Of a stretch of 44,313 bases of DNA, positions 44,226 to 44,313 are shown piece after piece. The position numbers and the translations under genes are program-made. This DNA comes from Paenibacillus oceani (GTDB lineage: Bacteria; Bacillota; Bacilli; Paenibacillales; NBRC-103111), in the NCBI RefSeq assembly GCF_014705615.1, contig NZ_JACXJA010000062.1, positions 1 to 44,313 on the forward strand. The letters run 5' to 3'. Numbering within the stretch: the stretch's first letter is position 1; every line of letters begins with the position of its first letter. A model generated the notes under the pieces. It searched no databases. It worked only from the letters and a program-made list of their open reading frames with translations, and was not told where the DNA came from.

Positions 44226-44313
44226 GCTTGGCAACGTCCTACTCTCCCAGGACCCTGCGGTCCAAGTACCATCGGCGCTGGAGGGCTTAACGGTCGTGTT
44301 CGGGATGGGAACG
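44226..44313 (-). rRNA. rrf: 5S ribosomal RNA, 3' part, cut by the window edge
   Basis: The minus strand reads CGTTCCCATCCCGAACACGA at the window edge and ends GAGAGTAGGACGTTGCCAAGC, the conserved central and 3' parts of bacterial 5S rRNA. About 88 of the usual 116-117 nt are inside the window. The rest of the rRNA operon should lie to the right, transcribed toward the pur genes. Confidence 0.96.

Overview
The window (44.3 kb, roughly 50-55% G+C) comes from a Bacillota chromosome, most likely a member of the Paenibacillaceae. The evidence is the gene content and order: a full purine operon followed by yerB, yerC, dgkB and rlmD homologues as in the Bacillus relatives, a very large S-layer-anchored surface protein, strong AGGAGG ribosome binding sites, and intergenic palindromic repeats of a kind I associate with Paenibacillus. 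Nearly all housekeeping genes lie on the minus strand, in the same direction as a ribosomal RNA operon whose 5S gene enters at the right edge.

Left part (1-10.3 kb) is accessory and eroded. It holds an ISL3-type transposase fragment abutting a truncated, frameshifted methyltransferase; a 1697-residue secreted protein with 14 RCC1-like units, Ig-like repeats and three SLH domains; a divergent histidine kinase and response regulator separated by a decayed IS4-family transposase; a DinB-like protein; and a lipoprotein signal peptide fused to the tail of an IS3-like transposase.

Middle part (10.3-21.3 kb) carries rlmD, dgkB, a two-domain CbiX-like chelatase, yerC, a basic YqfQ-like protein (the only long plus-strand gene here), an isochorismatase-fold protein with an altered active site, glutamate dehydrogenase, a TIGR01777-type epimerase, a YerB/DUF3048 lipoprotein, a Bax inhibitor-1 family membrane protein and a 41-residue membrane protein.

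The purine operon (21.5-36.4 kb, read right to left) is purE-K-B-C-S-Q-L-F-M-N, then a stand-alone AICAR formyltransferase, a PurO-type IMP cyclohydrolase, and purD. Together they make IMP from PRPP. The usual bifunctional PurH is absent and replaced by this split pair, separated from purN by 665 bp of repeats. Control is visible: two inverted PurR boxes, a sigma-A promoter, and a guanine riboswitch with a terminator upstream of purE.

Right part (36.4-44.3 kb) has a palindromic repeat region, a MutS-related ATPase, a small membrane protein, a deacetylase-like protein, a cytoplasmic regulator made of a GntR winged helix fused to a solute-binding-protein fold, an esterase, a repeat element related to the one inside the pur operon, and the 5S rRNA. 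The deacetylase-like gene has a near-consensus promoter with a palindromic operator over its start site, suggesting repression by the adjacent fusion regulator. This regulator-target pair and the split PurH are the most interesting items.
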